Source of the DNA: Mrakia gelida
Lineage: Eukaryota > Basidiomycota > Tremellomycetes > Cystofilobasidiales > Mrakiaceae
DNA length: 64,000 bases
Direction: 5' to 3'
NCBI GenBank assembly: GCA_024345305.1
Contig: BRON01000006.1
Span: 124,001-188,000 of the forward strand
Every line of letters starts with the position of its first letter. Within the stretch, counting starts at the first letter, position 1. Positions 52,076 to 62,160 of the stretch are shown piece after piece. The translations under genes and the position numbers were made by a program. The notes under the pieces are model-generated. The model searched no databases, was not told where the DNA came from, and worked only from the letters and a program-made list of their open reading frames with translations.

Positions 52076-54971
52076 ATGTCGGGTCTTCTCACTATTCGAC
52101 TTCGATCCAAGGATGGAAACACTCGAATCCAGGTCTCTCCCACGACGGGTGGAAAGGAGCTCGCTGAACAGGTGAGCTCGAGAGTTCCTCCTTCTCTCCA
52201 GGACCTTCTACTCCGCTCTTGCTCTCTCGCTGACTGCTCGTCCCTCTACACTGCGTGTATATAGATCCTCGCCACTCTCGGAGACGATGTCTCTTCTTCT
52301 TCTGTCACGATCTCCAACTCTCCAGGCTCTTCGGGGGAGAAGATCCCTCTGAAGCAGCTCGCTGGAAGGACCGTCAGCGATATGGGTTTCAAGTCAGTAG
52401 AAACAACCCCTTCTACTTCTCTCTCGAGCCTATCCTGGAGCTGACGAGTCTGCATACCTTCCTTTTTCCTTTTCAGGAACGGAGAGCTGCTGTTCATCGA
52501 CTTCAAGTCGTCGGATGAATCGTCCTCAGCAGCTCCACCTCCACCTCCTTCGACCTCCTTCCCAGCGGCTGCTTCCTCTTCCACTTCCAACAACGACGCT
52601 TCCACCTCAGCTGCCGCAAATGGGAAGAAGATCGATCTGTCGGCTGTTCAGGAGGAGGAAGGTGAGCTCTTGTTGCGTCGTTGGGGCGGCTCGAAGGAGG
52701 GAGGAAGGCGCTCAAAGAGAGTCGAAGCTGACCATCTCTCCTCCTTCCTTCCCCTCCGTCTTCTCTCGTCCTGAAGTCGACCTCTACTACAAGACTCAAA
52801 CTGGAATGATCCCTCGAGAACGAGATACCAAGCTATGTAGACACGGAGACAAGGGTATGTGCGATTACTGCATGCCTCTCGAGGTACGTCTCCTTCTCGT
52901 CTCCCTCCCTCCTCTTCTTCTCCCGACCACCCCATCTTCTATCCCAACCTCACACTCAACCCTCCCTTCCTCCCCTCTGCTCCTTCGTCGCCTGCAGCCC
53001 TACGACTCCACCTACCACGCCGAAAACAAGATCAAACACCTCTCCTTCCCCTCCTACCTCCGCAAACTCACCGGATCCCTCTCGGCTTCCAAAACCTCAA
53101 CCTCCTCCTCCATCATCCCTCCTCTCACCCCCCTCTCCTTCAACGTCCTCACTCCTTGTCCCTCCTCCTCTCACGCCCCTTGGCCAGGAGGGATCTGCTC
53201 GAAATGTCAACCCTCAGCCATCACCCTCCAGTCCCAGGAGTTCCGAATGGTCGACCACGTCGAGTTCTCCTCGCCCGGTCTGATCGACTCGTTCTTGCAG
53301 GGATGGAGGAAGGGAGGGAACCAGAGGTTCGGGTTCTTGATTGGGCGGTGGGAGAAGTATGAGGGGGTGCCGATGGGAGTCAAGGCGGTGGTGGAGGCGG
53401 TTCATGAGCCTGAGCAGGAAGGGGAGATCGATGGAGTGACGGTGAAGATGCCTTGGGAGGAGGAGGAGAGGATCGAGAGGTTGGCAGGTTGGTGTGCGAA
53501 GGGATTGCAGGTTGTCGGGATGGTCTATACGGATTTGACTGCGTGAGTTCGACTTTGCTGCTCTGCTTGAAGGGAGGAGGAGGAGGAGGAAGAGAAGACG
53601 GGCGAAGCTGACGACTCTCTCTCTCGTTCGCGCGCGTCGTCCTTTCCCTCGTTCGTCTCAGTTCTCCCGAAGACATCACCAAAACGCTCTACAAACGACA
53701 CCCTCAATCTTACTACCTCTCCTCCCTCGAACTCCTCTTCTCAGCCCAACTCCAACTCGTTCACCCTCTCCCAACTCGCTCGTCGCCAACGGGGACGTTC
53801 GGTTCGAGATTCGTGACTTGCGTTCTTACGGGAGACAAGGACGGAGGAGTCGAGATCCTTGCTTTCCAGGCTTCCGAGCAGGCTGTGGCGATGGTGGCGG
53901 CGGATATGATTGAGGCGAGTGTGGATCCTGGGACGGTGAGGGTCAAGAAGGAGGGAGCGGGGAGGTACATTCCGGACGTGTTCTTCACGTGAGTCGGTCT
54001 GTCTCTCTTCGTCGTGGTCGTCTTCGCTCTTTCTTCAACGGACGCTGACCTTCGTCGTTTGCTCGTCGACAGCTTCAAGAACGAGTACAAGCTTCAAGTC
54101 AAGCAGTCCGCGAAGCCCTGCTTCCCCGTCGAGTACCTCCTCGTCAACGTTCGTCCTCCTCCCTCCCTTCTCTCCCTCGTTTCCTCCCTCTCTGACCCCC
54201 TCGCCCTTCGTCTCTTCTTACAGATCACCCACGGTTTCCCCGTCACCTCCACTCCCCTCTTCCCAACCTCCTCCTTCCCCATCGAATCTCGTCCCTCGGA
54301 AACCCAAACGATGGGCAAGGTCGTCTCCGCCCTCGTCCCCATCGTCGGCGATGGGACCTACTCCCAGGAGGGAGGCGAGGAGGAGAAGATCAAGCAGGTT
54401 GAGAAGTGGGCGGGCGATTGGCATATGCTCGCTTATCTGCAGAAGGAGGGAGGGTTGGAGGATGTGAGTTCGAGTCGCGAGTCGCGTCGAGAGAGAGAGG
54501 CGAACGAGATGGCTGACTTGCGCTTTGTTTGCTTTGGTTGGTTATCCAGGACGAGATGCAGCTCCTCTCTCGAGTCGCTACCGCTCACTCGAAGGCCGAG
54601 GGAGATGTGGAAGCTCTCGCTCAACTCTCGAAGACGCCTGGGTGGTTGACGCTGATGAGTATCGTGAAGGCTGCTGCTGAAGGTTCGTCTCGTCCTCTTT
54701 CCCTTCTCGCTCTCACCTCTCGCCCGTACTCACTCCCCCTCGCCCTTCTCTTTTCCTCTCTCATCCCCCAGTCCAATCCTCCTCCCGTTCCTCCGCAAAC
54801 CAAGACCCCATGGACGCAGACGACTTCGACTTCGCCAACATCCCCGACGACATCCCCGGCGGCGGAGGAGGAGGAGGAGGGGCGGGAGGGATCAGGAGTT
54901 GTCCTCACTGCACGTTCGAGAACGATCATGGGGGGGATTGCGACGTTTGTGGGTTGCCGCTTGATGGGTAG
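52076..54971 (+). CDS. NPL4: Npl4, Cdc48/p97 cofactor
   Basis: Ten exons (52076-52171, 52265-52392, 52477-52661, 52777-52883, 52998-53542, 53662-53988, 54073-54148, 54224-54463, 54550-54682, 54772-54971) give 678 residues. Domains in order: ubiquitin-like N-terminus (1-85), a linker rich in Ser and Pro, the Npl4 zinc-binding region starting at [14 protein letters not shown], and the MPN-like Npl4 domain (about 235-520) with FGFLIGRW and VGMVYTDL. The C-terminus ends in a RanBP2-type zinc finger with Cys656, Cys659, Cys669 and Cys672. Npl4 with Ufd1 recruits Cdc48 to ubiquitylated substrates in ER-associated degradation and chromatin extraction. The C-terminal finger is known from animal Npl4 and is absent from budding yeast Npl4. 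Confidence 0.95.
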
Positions 54972-55534
54972 ACGAGGAACGAGTGCGAAGGAGGGAGGGA
55001 GACGCGTCGAGTTGGTTTGGTTGTTCGTTCGTTTTGCCCTGCTTTTGAGCGAGTTTGGTCTATTATGCTTTCTTTCAGTGGAGTTTCGGGGTTGAGGGAT
55101 GAGAGAGAGAGAGAGATCATCTAATTTGAGGCAGACAGGTACAGTACGAACGAACAAGGAGTGAGTCTGAAAGGGAAGAAGCGAAAGACAAAGGGAGGGA
55201 GACGAGAAGCGAGTTCGTTCAGTTGGATCTGAGGGAGCCCTTCTGTTCGAGAGAGACAGAAACGGACGAAGGACGACGCGAGATCTACAAAGAGTGTTCG
55301 AGAATTTGGAAAGGGGAAAAAGCAAAAAGACGAAGGTCGACGAGAAGAGAGTGAGACGAGGAAACGAGACACGATCTAGAGAGAAACAGAACAGGGCAAC
55401 AGGAAAAAGTATATGAGAGTTTAGGAGAGGGTTCTAGAGGTATACAACGAGGGTTTCAAGCGAATGGGGAGGAAAGGAAAATGGCACGACTGTTCGGTCG
55501 ACGCGTCTGAGTCCATCGACGCAAAAACGTTCAG
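54972..55534. other. 3' flanks of convergent genes
   Basis: About 560 bp, lower in GC, between NPL4 and the partly resolved minus-strand gene. No gene is visible. Confidence 0.5.
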
Positions 55535-56256
55535 CTACCCCATCAACGATCCCTGCTCACTCCTCCTCTTCTCCCTCCTAGCCTCCCTTCCAACATGTTT
55601 CCCCCAAGAGGAAGGAGGCGTATCCAACTTCGGAAGAGGAGTGAGAACGATCCTCTCTCGATCTTCGAACGGGTTCGACGCGTCGACCTTCGCATGAGTC
55701 GGGCTTGGGAGGTTGACTTCGAAGGGACTTCCCATAGAGACTGGTCTCATTCCGAGGAGGAAGGAGGTGGCTGAGTTGGAAGTGTTCGAGAGGGAGGAGG
55801 GTGAGCGAATGTGGTTGGGGAAGTCGGACGCGTTGGTGGGGGAGGGGAGAGGTCGAGTCGGAGTTCCCGGAGGAGTGCTGAGAGGAGAGGAACTGAAAGG
55901 TCGAGGAGGAGTGGAGGGAGGTCGGAAAGGGTCGTGGCCTACTAGGGAGGGAGTCTGTCGAAAAAGATCAAGGAGCTCGAAACCAGTTTCTCCGAGATCC
56001 GAAGGAAAGAGGAATCAAACAAGGTGTCGCTCGCAACTCACCGAACCAACTTCGACAGCTCCTAGCTCCGTCCTTTCTTCTCGAGCACCCCAAAATCTCT
56101 CCTTCACACCGCTCTTGGAAACGGTCGATCTTCTTCTGCTCGCCGAGTTGCAGATTTTCGCCGAGTGAAATCGCCGATACGATAGCCGATTTTCGGCAAA
56201 TTTCTCGGCACCGCCGACTTGCCGATTTAATCGGCTCCAAGTGTAGTGGAGTTCAT
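55535..56256 (-). CDS. Partly resolved gene, Ser/Pro-rich C-terminus
   Basis: Two exons fit together: 56256-56042 and 55954-55535, the first entering in phase 1 and leaving in phase 0, the second phase 0 to a TAG. The last exon encodes a Pro/Ser-rich segment with HDPFRPP and a run of TPPGTPTRP, then a charged end rich in Arg. The upstream exon is basic and crosses a cluster of GCCGAT/ATCGGC palindromes. I could not find its 5' exons with consistent phase, although short AT-hook-like RPGRPSKNP sequence is open near 56530. It may be a truncated or degraded gene; no family is recognised. Confidence 0.35.
56150..56240. repeat. Cluster of GCCGAT/ATCGGC inverted repeats
   Basis: Within about 90 bp, four or five copies of a GCCGA or TCGGC half-site occur in both orientations, some forming near-perfect palindromes such as GCCGATTTAATCGGC (56221-56235) and GCCGATTTTCGGC (56186-56198). 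Confidence 0.7.
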
Positions 56257-57118
56257 CTGAAAGCGGAAGAGAGAAGAAAGAGTGAGCCTCGATGCTTGAG
56301 CTCGTCGAGGAGGGGAGGAGTCGAACTCACGACGGGTCTGTACAAGGAAAGAGAGTGGGGTTTGATTGAACGAGAGAGAGAGAGAGGCTGAAAAGCTGAA
56401 GTAAGAATGAGATGATGGAAGTTGAGGGAACATCGATTTGAACGACTTTGAGATAGGATCAGCTTTCCAGAATGACGAAGGAGGTCGTTCATCTCGAGAG
56501 AGACGGCACAGATTGAGGGTTCTTCGACGGGCGGCCCGGACGTTCGCATGAAAGGAAGAAGGTGAAGAAGGCGAAAGATAGAGCCCTGAAACGAGTCCTT
56601 ATCTTCGGCATCAGACGACGCGTCGAAGGGATGGCCGCGACGGCGACGCGTTTGAGCTGGTCGTTCTTCCTCCTCTCAACCTTTCGCGCTTCACAGCCTC
56701 TCGAAGAGACGATCTCAGAGAAAGCGAGTGGATACGACGATGAAATCGAAAGATGAAGCAAGCGCAAAAGCAGGAGAAAAGTCCAGTGATCAAAACAAAT
56801 CGAGAACGAGTGAACGAAGGTAAAGCAGATGGATGTAGGAGAAGCGAAGGGAGAGAAGTCGTGAAGGAGCGTGAAGTGGAAAGTGGATTGAGAAGCAAAA
56901 CGAGAGCGAAAATCAAAAGGAGGGTGAAGACAGTACGAGCTGAAAGTGTCCGAAAAGAGCGAGGCGAAGCAAAATGAGAAGCAGGAGCGAAAGCAGAGGG
57001 AGGCGCGAACTACAAGGAGATGCAGTAGGGTGTTGGGGATTGGAGGATGTCTAGTGACAAGAGTGAGAGAGAGAAGGAGACGAGAAGAGGGTGAGAAGGC
57101 GAGATGACGGGCAAGAGC
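56257..57118. other. Unresolved region, possible 5' exons of the gene at 55535-56256
   Basis: About 860 bp. Several short minus-strand stretches are open and bordered by plausible splice sites, for example a candidate 7-nt exon near 56330, but no combination keeps the frame. It also contains the 3' UTR of the next minus-strand gene. Confidence 0.35.
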
Positions 57119-59765
57119 TCATGACGACGTCGACTCGTTCGACACGACCTGTTCCCTCTTCACGACTCCGACCATCTTCTTCTTCGGCTGAGCCTGGTGA
57201 ACCCAGTGCTGTCCGTCCCACCACTCTCCATCGTGGACGGCTTCCTTGATAGCAGGAGTATCGGGATCCCAGATCTCCTCGGTGAAGCCGAAGGGTTGGT
57301 TCGAGTTGGGAGGAGTCGAGGTTCCAGAGGGAAGGAAGGCGAGAGCGTGGGACGGTTCGAGTCGACGAGGAGGGTAGGGAGGCGGGTAGAAGGGAGTGGT
57401 TTTGTGGTTCTGCGGAGAGAGTAAGAGGAGGAGTCGAGGGGAGGTCAGTGAAGGAAGCAAAAGGAGGGGCAGACGCATCGCGACCGTTCGAACTCACAGG
57501 AGCCAAATCGAAGCCCCATTCTAAGATCATCTCTTCGTGCTCCTCTCCCCAGGCCCTTGGTTCCTCCCTCCTGAAACCACCACCGCCTGCCTCCAACCTG
57601 AAGATGCTCTCCTTTCCGTTCCAAGGCCCTCCGCTCGAGGGAGCGAGTCTCTCGAACGACCCAAGTACTCCAGCAGCAACGGACGAGGTGACTCCTGTCG
57701 GAGAGAAGGTCCCTCGGAGATGTACTGGTATTCGCAGAGCGTTGAGGAGGGAGATGAATCGCTTGCGATGAGACTGGTTGAGGAGAGGGATCGAGGATTT
57801 CGAGGAGGTGACGAGAGGGAGGAAGATCGTGAAGACGGAGGTGTGAGTGACGACTCGAGCAATGGTGGGAGGAACGGCGATGGGAGACAGGTGAGCCTCG
57901 AAGGCGAGGAAGGTGGTCTTGGGGGAGGAGAGGAGGGAAGTCGAGAGGTCTAGGAAGACGGAAATTGGGAGGCGAGTCAGCGAGAGACGCGACGAACGAA
58001 GAGAGATCTGAACGAGGCTGCTCACCGTTGAAGGTCTGCTTGCGGGGAGGGTTCAGGAAGTCCTCTACAGATCGAAGACCTGGCAGGTCGAGCAGACGAG
58101 CCTCAGTCGAAGGTCGATGCTGGAAGAAGCCGAGGTGAGGTCTGCGAACGCGTCGTCGCCGAGAGAGAGATGGTCAGTTTCGAGCTCGAGCATCGAGTCA
58201 AGAAGCGTGATGAGACTGACGAGAGAGCAACGGGGGAGTCCTTAGAAACTGCAACGACTGCTGGAACGACGACGTCGAAGTTGGGCGCGATGTCCCAAGG
58301 GAACTGACGGTAGACGCTGCAAGATCGAGAAAAGACGCAAAGTCAGCTCAACTGTTTCTCCGCGCGACTCTGCGGCCTCCTTGAGGGCTCTCTACTCGGG
58401 GTGTCAGATCGAACGTAGACTCACTTTCCAAGAACAACCTCGTGTCCAGCCCACCCGAACCACTTGATCTTCTTGTCGACGAAATGGTCGAAAACGAGTC
58501 CTCGAAGGAACCTGAATCGATCCTCGAACTGTCGAACGATGAACGAAGCGAGTGTCAGCAGACCCGCCTCTTCTTGAGGCCTAAAATCTCGGAATAGGGA
58601 CCTCGAGAACAAAAAGGAAGAGCTCACCACGTCCCCGACCTTCGAGTTCTCCAGCAAATGATCCAACACCCCCTTCTCTTCTTCTAACGAACACTCCCAC
58701 TTCTCGCAAAGGTAGTCCCTGTGCATCTCGAGGTCTGTTCATACACGCACACACCCCGGAAGGAAGAAAAGAGACAACGGTACGCGTCAGCGAAAGAACG
58801 AAAGCTTGAGCGAGCACTCTCGCGAAGGCAAGGCCCCGAACGAGAGTGAGCCGCGTGGAAATGGACGACGTACACTTTGCCTCGCTCAAACAAACAGTCT
58901 TCGCAAGACTCGTATGCTTCCCGACCTCCTCGATCTTCCTCTCTTGATCCGAAATCCACCGTCGATGAGAAGCGCATTCGGAATCGGTTCCTCGAACGAG
59001 AAGGACGAGGTCGGCGACGTGCGAGGAGGGAGAGGCGAGGAAGGATTGGAGGAGGCTGGCAGCACCACAGACCGTAACGAACGAAGGAAGAAATGTCAGG
59101 ACGAGGAATAAAGGAGGAAAGAGAGCTAGAGTGCCGAGGATCAAGGGCGAAGGGTGGGGAGGGAGAGCGACAGGTCAACGAAAGCGAGGCGAACTCACAA
59201 CGAGCTCTGGTCGAGGTTCCCTCCCTTCTTGGGCCACAGAACGAAGAGCGCCATCCTCTGCGAGGCTTTAGTCGTCTTGAAGATAGGCACACCACCTTCT
59301 CCAACTCCTTTAGGCTGGTTCTCAGTCGAGGAGACGACTCTGGGAGGTGGAGGAGGGGAGACTGCGAGAGCAACGTCCTGTTCCGACGACGAGGTCGTCG
59401 ACTTCTTGACTTCGGGTTTGATCTTCACTCGTCGAAGGAAGGCCTGCCACCACAATGAACGGAGGGAAGGTCAGTTTTTACGGCTTTCATATGAGTCTCG
59501 AGAAGGAGGACCAACTCACATCCAAATGCTCCTCATGGCTCTCCTTGAGGAACCCAACACCGAACCTCCTCTCAGCTTGAGTCCTCCCCGTCACCAGCTC
59601 CCTCCTCCTCCTCGGAGTTGACGAGCTCTGGATGTAGAGCCACACGCAAACGACGATGATGGTCCAGAGTCCGATCCGAGAGTAGAGACGGTTGATGCCG
59701 CGGCGAGAGAGAGGGGAGGAGGACGTCGAGAGGGAGGAGGAGCGGGAGGAGAAGGAGTAGAGCAT
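57119..59765 (-). CDS. Type II membrane protein, possible Golgi glycosyltransferase-like
   Basis: Nine exons (59765-59520, 59443-59199, 59055-58874, 58734-58628, 58528-58425, 58316-58232, 58119-58026, 57949-57498, 57409-57119) give 601 residues. One hydrophobic helix (about 32-48) follows a short basic Ser-rich N-terminus, so the bulk should face the lumen. A stem region rich in Ser and Pro follows (about 85-135), then a globular part beginning ALFVLWPKKGGN and continuing through FLRGLVFDHF, WFGWAGHEVVLG and FPWDIAPNFDVVVP. The architecture resembles Golgi glycosyltransferases, but I see no certain DxD or family motif, so the function is unknown. The splice from exon 6 to 7 uses a weak donor (GTTGCT). 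The C-terminus is polar. Confidence 0.6.
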
Positions 59766-60809
59766 CGTTCGTTCGTTCGGTTCGACCTGCGAGAAAGAAG
59801 GGAAGCAGTGGTGGTTGGAAGAGAGGGAAGGTCGAGGTGCGAAGGAGCGAGCTTTCGTAATGGGAAAAGGTCATCTTCTCCAGGAGGGAGGATCAGCCCA
59901 GGGGTTGAAGTTGAGAAAGGGGGAAAGGAGGAGGAGGCGGAGGGGGAGGGAAAGAAGAGGAAGGGCTGAAGGGAGGGGGTTCGAGGGGATGATTCGGCTC
60001 TGATCTGATCTTCATAGAGATCTGAGACTTTGAACTTGAGTGTCTGCTTGTCCCGCCTTGACTGTGTTGATGAAGATAACGGAGTGGGAGGTGAGCTGGA
60101 GGTTGAAAGAGAGAACGAGCGAGGGAGAGGAAGGAGAGGTCGAGCTCAACTTCGAAGGATCGTCGCGGGAGCGTGGTCTTGCTTGGTTCGTTTGAACCTC
60201 GGTGACCTCTGCACCTCTCTGGAAGGTTTTGTGATGATGAGATGGGAGGGATCTTGAGAGATCTACCGGGTCTCGAGAAGGTCCAGATCGTCCAAAAACG
60301 GAACATAGGAACGAAAGATGGACGCGTCGTGCGAGGAAGATCGGATCGCTCGTCGGACGAACGCATCGTGTCGATTCGATTCGTTCGCCCAGAAACTCGT
60401 CTTCGGAACCTCACAGTTCGCTTGGATGGACGGACGGATTTGAGAGCTCAGATGAACGGTGAGCAGCGTCAGTGCTGTCGACGAGACAGAGGAGAGTCTG
60501 TCGCGGACGAAGGAGAACGCGTCAAGTTCATCAATCGGCAAACGAGGGTTTATTCGACTGTGACAGCACTTGAGGAGAGCTTCGACACTGTACAAAGGAG
60601 TAACGATCCGAGTCAGTACGTATACAGGTACGAGTTGAGAGACCAAGCGAGCCGAGAGGCAAAGACACGCGACGTGAAACTTACCTCTCTCCCTCGTCTC
60701 GTCCTCTCTACCCTATGAAGGACGAACAAGATGAGCATCAGTCCACGTGGACGTCTACACCGTCTCTGGATAGATAAGAAAGAGATCGAAAAACTCACAA
60801 GTAAGCATC
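59766..60809. other. Intergenic with two opposing low-confidence open frames
   Basis: About 1 kb. A 158-codon frame on the plus strand (60242-60718) and a 127-codon frame on the minus strand (60263-60646) overlap almost fully. Neither has splice support or a known motif. The plus frame starts with a leucine-rich LRDLPGLEKVQI-type stretch reminiscent of F-box/LRR proteins, possibly a relic. Confidence 0.35.
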
Positions 60810-60907
60810 TCAAAGCTCCTCCAAGAAAGCCTCGACCTCACTCGACGAGACGAACTCCCACTTCGCGAGGTCTCCTCCTCCCTTCCTCTGCTTCACCGCC
60901 TTCCTAA

Positions 60908-61843
60908 TCATCTTCTTCGTCTTCCTCCCGAATCCAACGACCTCCCGAATCCAACGACCTGAACCTTCGCGTCGAAAGGAAGGACGTCGTGCAACCCTTC
61001 GAGGTGAGCGACGGCGGACTGTCTCTCGTCGCTGGATGATCTGTCCGTCGCGTCCTGTTCGACAGAGTGATGGAGTCGAAGGGTCGCCTGGCACGAACGG
61101 TGGAGGAAGGTCTGAAGGATGTAATCTTCGAATACGTGAGGGGACGCGCAATTGCTGATGGAGAGGGAGATGGTCGTGAGGTGAGGGAGGGAGGGGAGGA
61201 GGAGCTGAAGGATGAAGTTCGCTCTCCTCGTTTCAATCCCGTCGAAGACGTCGATGTAATGCCCAAGAACACACTCGTAGCAGTAGCAGGGATCCCCTTC
61301 TTCGTCCCTATCCAACACGAGATCCTCGCTCTCGGCGTGCGCTCTGAACAGCTTCACGAGATCTCCTTTCTCTGATCTCCTTCCACTCGAGGTTCCAGGG
61401 ATGACTCCGACGCTGCGAAGGTTTGGGAAGCTCACTTTTCCACACATCTCGACCATACAGTCGCTAAGGGCGAAGGGATCCAGTCCGTCCTCCAAAAGAG
61501 AGATCTCGATGTCCTCCAGGTCGAGAGGGACGACGGTCGTTCCAGCGTAGAGACGAAGCTCTCGAACCCATGAGCGACGAGTCTTGCCTTCTCCATCTCC
61601 GACGAGGAGTCCAGTCGAAGGAGCGAAGAAGAACTCCCAGTCCTCGGAGGTACGACCGATGGAGATGGATTGGTAGAGGAAGGGGAGGGTGAGCTCGTGG
61701 AAGGCTTTGGAGACGAGGAGGAGGGAGGTGGTTCGGTTGGAAGGGGTGCTGGGTCTCGAAGGGAGCGAGGGGATTTTATAGGATTGGAAGACGTGGGAGA
61801 GGACCTCGGAGAGTACGTCGAAGGAGAGTTGAGGGATGGGCAT
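60908..61843 (-). CDS. F-box-like protein, C-terminus frameshifted
   Basis: A single exon of 311 residues. Residues 3-55 (QLSFDVLSEVLSHVF, then LLVSKAFHELTLPFLY) have the F-box pattern of SCF substrate adaptors, and scattered leucine-rich stretches follow, as in LPHLTTISLSIS. It resembles the other single-exon F-box-like gene at 24005-25165. Near the 3' end a 17-bp direct duplication (60925-60941 and 60942-60958) shifts the frame, so the protein ends GGRRRR; without the second unit the frame would run on for about 30 codons to 60810, ending SEVEAFLEEL. The start at 61843 is the first ATG of the frame. Confidence 0.68.
   Translation of the reverse strand: MPIPQLSFDVLSEVLSHVFQSYKIPSLPSRPSTPSNRTTSLLLVSKAFHELTLPFLYQSISIGRTSEDWEFFFAPSTGLLVGDGEGKTRRSWVRELRLYAGTTVVPLDLEDIEISLLEDGLDPFALSDCMVEMCGKVSFPNLRSVGVIPGTSSGRRSEKGDLVKLFRAHAESEDLVLDRDEEGDPCYCYECVLGHYIDVFDGIETRRANFILQLLLPSLPHLTTISLSISNCASPHVFEDYILQTFLHRSCQATLRLHHSVEQDATDRSSSDERQSAVAHLEGLHDVLPFDAKVQVVGFGRSLDSGGRRRR
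60925..60958. repeat. 17-bp direct tandem duplication
   Basis: Two exact copies of a 17-bp unit beginning CTCCCGAATCC on the plus strand sit side by side inside the 3' end of the F-box-like gene. Seventeen is not a multiple of three, so the duplication changes the frame. Confidence 0.95.
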
Positions 61844-62160
61844 CGTGTAGCCTTGGAGGGAGGGGGTTCAGGAAGATGAGGGGGGGAGAGAAGGGAGGAG
61901 GTGAGCTCGTCGTCGTCGGAGGGGAGATCGTCTTCGTGCCTCTCTTTCGTCCTGAAGGTCGGATTAAAAACGTGAAGGTCTTTCAGACCACTTCCGCGCT
62001 GGGCGGCTTCGCGATGATTGGTGCCCGACCTCGAAAATATACAGAAAATAGGCTCCGCTCAACTCCGAAGCTCGACCATGCGAAACCCTGAGCTCGCTCG
62101 CTTCACTTTCCAACCTTTGCGGATTGTTGTCTCTCAACTACATCTTGCTCTTCCAACGAC
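61844..62160. other. Divergent promoter region
   Basis: About 317 bp between the F-box-like gene and the peptidase gene. No gene is visible. Confidence 0.5.

Noticed and set aside
56300..56340. TCGAACTC segment resembling the 3' half of a minus-strand tRNA
   Set aside because: No acceptor or anticodon arm can be built; it is explained by a GTGAGTTCG splice-donor-like word.
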